A program made the translations under genes and the position numbers. 5,885 bases of DNA from Streptosporangiaceae bacterium (GTDB lineage Bacteria; Actinomycetota; Actinomycetes; Streptosporangiales; Streptosporangiaceae), in assembly GCA_030040475.1 (NCBI GenBank), contig JASHTQ010000194.1:1-5885 (forward strand), given 5' to 3'. The notes beneath the pieces were generated by a model. That model was not told the origin of the DNA and did not search any database. It saw only the letters and a program-made list of their open reading frames with translations. This document shows positions 5,425-5,885 of the stretch, piece by piece (within the stretch, counting starts at the first letter, position 1; each line of letters opens with the position of its first letter).

Positions 5425-5885
5425 ATGAGCACGACCGCGATTCCAGTGCGGGCCGCCGGCCCGGCGCACCGCAAGTCCCGCCGGGCGGCCGGCCGCTCTC
5501 CGCGCGCCGGGCGGGCGGCGCTGCGGGCGCTGCGGGCGGTCCTCGCGGTGGCGATCTCGGCCTTCGCCGCGCTGATGATCGTCCTGGCGGTCGCCAGCCA
5601 CATGTCGCCGGCCGGCCAGTTCACCGCGTTCGGGCACCCGGTGCTGACCGTGCTGTCCGGGTCGATGTCGCCGGTGATCCGGACGGGGGACCTGATCGTC
5701 GATGACCCGGTGACCGCGGCCCAGGCCGAGCACCTGCGGGTCGGGCAGATCGTCACCTTCCGGGAGGCGGCGGGCAGCACCGCGGTCATCACCCACCGGA
5801 TCATCGCCGTCCAGGACCACGACGGGCTGGTCTCCTACGTGACCAAGGGCGACGCCAACAACGCCCCCGACTCCCCGGCCCGCCC
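5425..5885 (+). CDS. second SipW-type signal peptidase I, N-terminal 153 residues
   Basis: The gene runs off the right edge. ATG 5425 has AGGAG (5413-5417) 7 nt upstream. Residues 1-37 are a long Arg/Ala-rich cytoplasmic tail and about 38-58 a membrane span. Then comes the Ser box VLTVLSGSMSPVIRTGDLIV (catalytic Ser80, directly before Met). VITHRI (His124) takes the place of the Lys of ordinary bacterial type I peptidases, which marks the ER/archaeal/SipW class (S26B). KGDANNAPDSPAR (Asp143, Asp149) supplies the acidic box. The C-terminal part and anchor lie outside the window, but the first gene of the window shows what it should look like. The enzyme would cleave SipW-class signal peptides outside the membrane. 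It has its own upstream region and may head another operon beyond the window. Its relation to the substrate upstream at 4427 is inferred from proximity. Confidence 0.88.
   Translation, partial: MSTTAIPVRAAGPAHRKSRRAAGRSPRAGRAALRALRAVLAVAISAFAALMIVLAVASHMSPAGQFTAFGHPVLTVLSGSMSPVIRTGDLIVDDPVTAAQAEHLRVGQIVTFREAAGSTAVITHRIIAVQDHDGLVSYVTKGDANNAPDSPAR

Noticed and set aside
1..5885. CRISPR array, tRNA, rRNA, transposase or integrase
   Set aside because: No regularly spaced repeats, cloverleaf-like sequence or mobile-element protein motifs were seen on either strand. The 36/40 match of the window ends is coding homology, not an attachment site or insertion-sequence repeat.

Overview
The window comes from a very GC-rich genome. 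Coding third positions are almost all G or C, there are long spurious shadow frames on both strands, and ribosome-binding sites are of the AGGA/GAGGTGA type. This points to an actinomycete; genus and species cannot be told from the sequence. Nearly everything reads on the + strand.

Layout: (1) At 1-206 lies the C-terminal end of a SipW/archaeal-ER-type signal peptidase I. (2) At 274-2191 follow three small secreted proteins. Two are paralogous, TasA/camelysin-like beta-rich proteins (274-972 and 1062-1763). The third is a short fibronectin-III-like protein (1772-2191). A strong hairpin with a GCAA loop sits between the first and second. (3) At 2192-2432 there is what looks like the frameshifted 3' end of an unidentified protein. 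(4) At 2564-4207 is an APC-superfamily amino-acid permease. (5) At 4208-4426 is a comparatively AT-rich, dyad-containing intergenic region. It precedes a fourth secreted protein (4427-5158), a close paralogue of the one at 274-972, which ends in a textbook terminator (5180-5209). (6) At 5210-5424 is another intergenic control region with a perfect 7-3-7 palindrome. (7) From 5425 to the window end runs the start of a second SipW-type signal peptidase. It stops at the same Gly-Asp-Ala-Asn-Asn point where the window's first gene begins, so the two window edges are homologous.

Interpretation: this is a duplicated locus for a dedicated signal peptidase and its fibre-like substrates, comparable in logic to sipW-tasA of Bacillus. 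In Bacillus, SipW processes TasA, a biofilm fibre protein built from beta-sandwich subunits. Here the first module is a peptidase with three downstream substrates. The second module has a substrate under its own control upstream of a second peptidase. The permease has no obvious functional tie to either. The most unusual sequence features are a near-identical 78-nt patch shared by two otherwise diverged paralogues (a gene-conversion candidate), a 15-nt tandem repeat expanding the mature N-terminus of the fourth secreted protein, and weakened SipW-type signal motifs in two of the substrates. Fibre formation and substrate pairing are inferences from family resemblance, not things the sequence proves.
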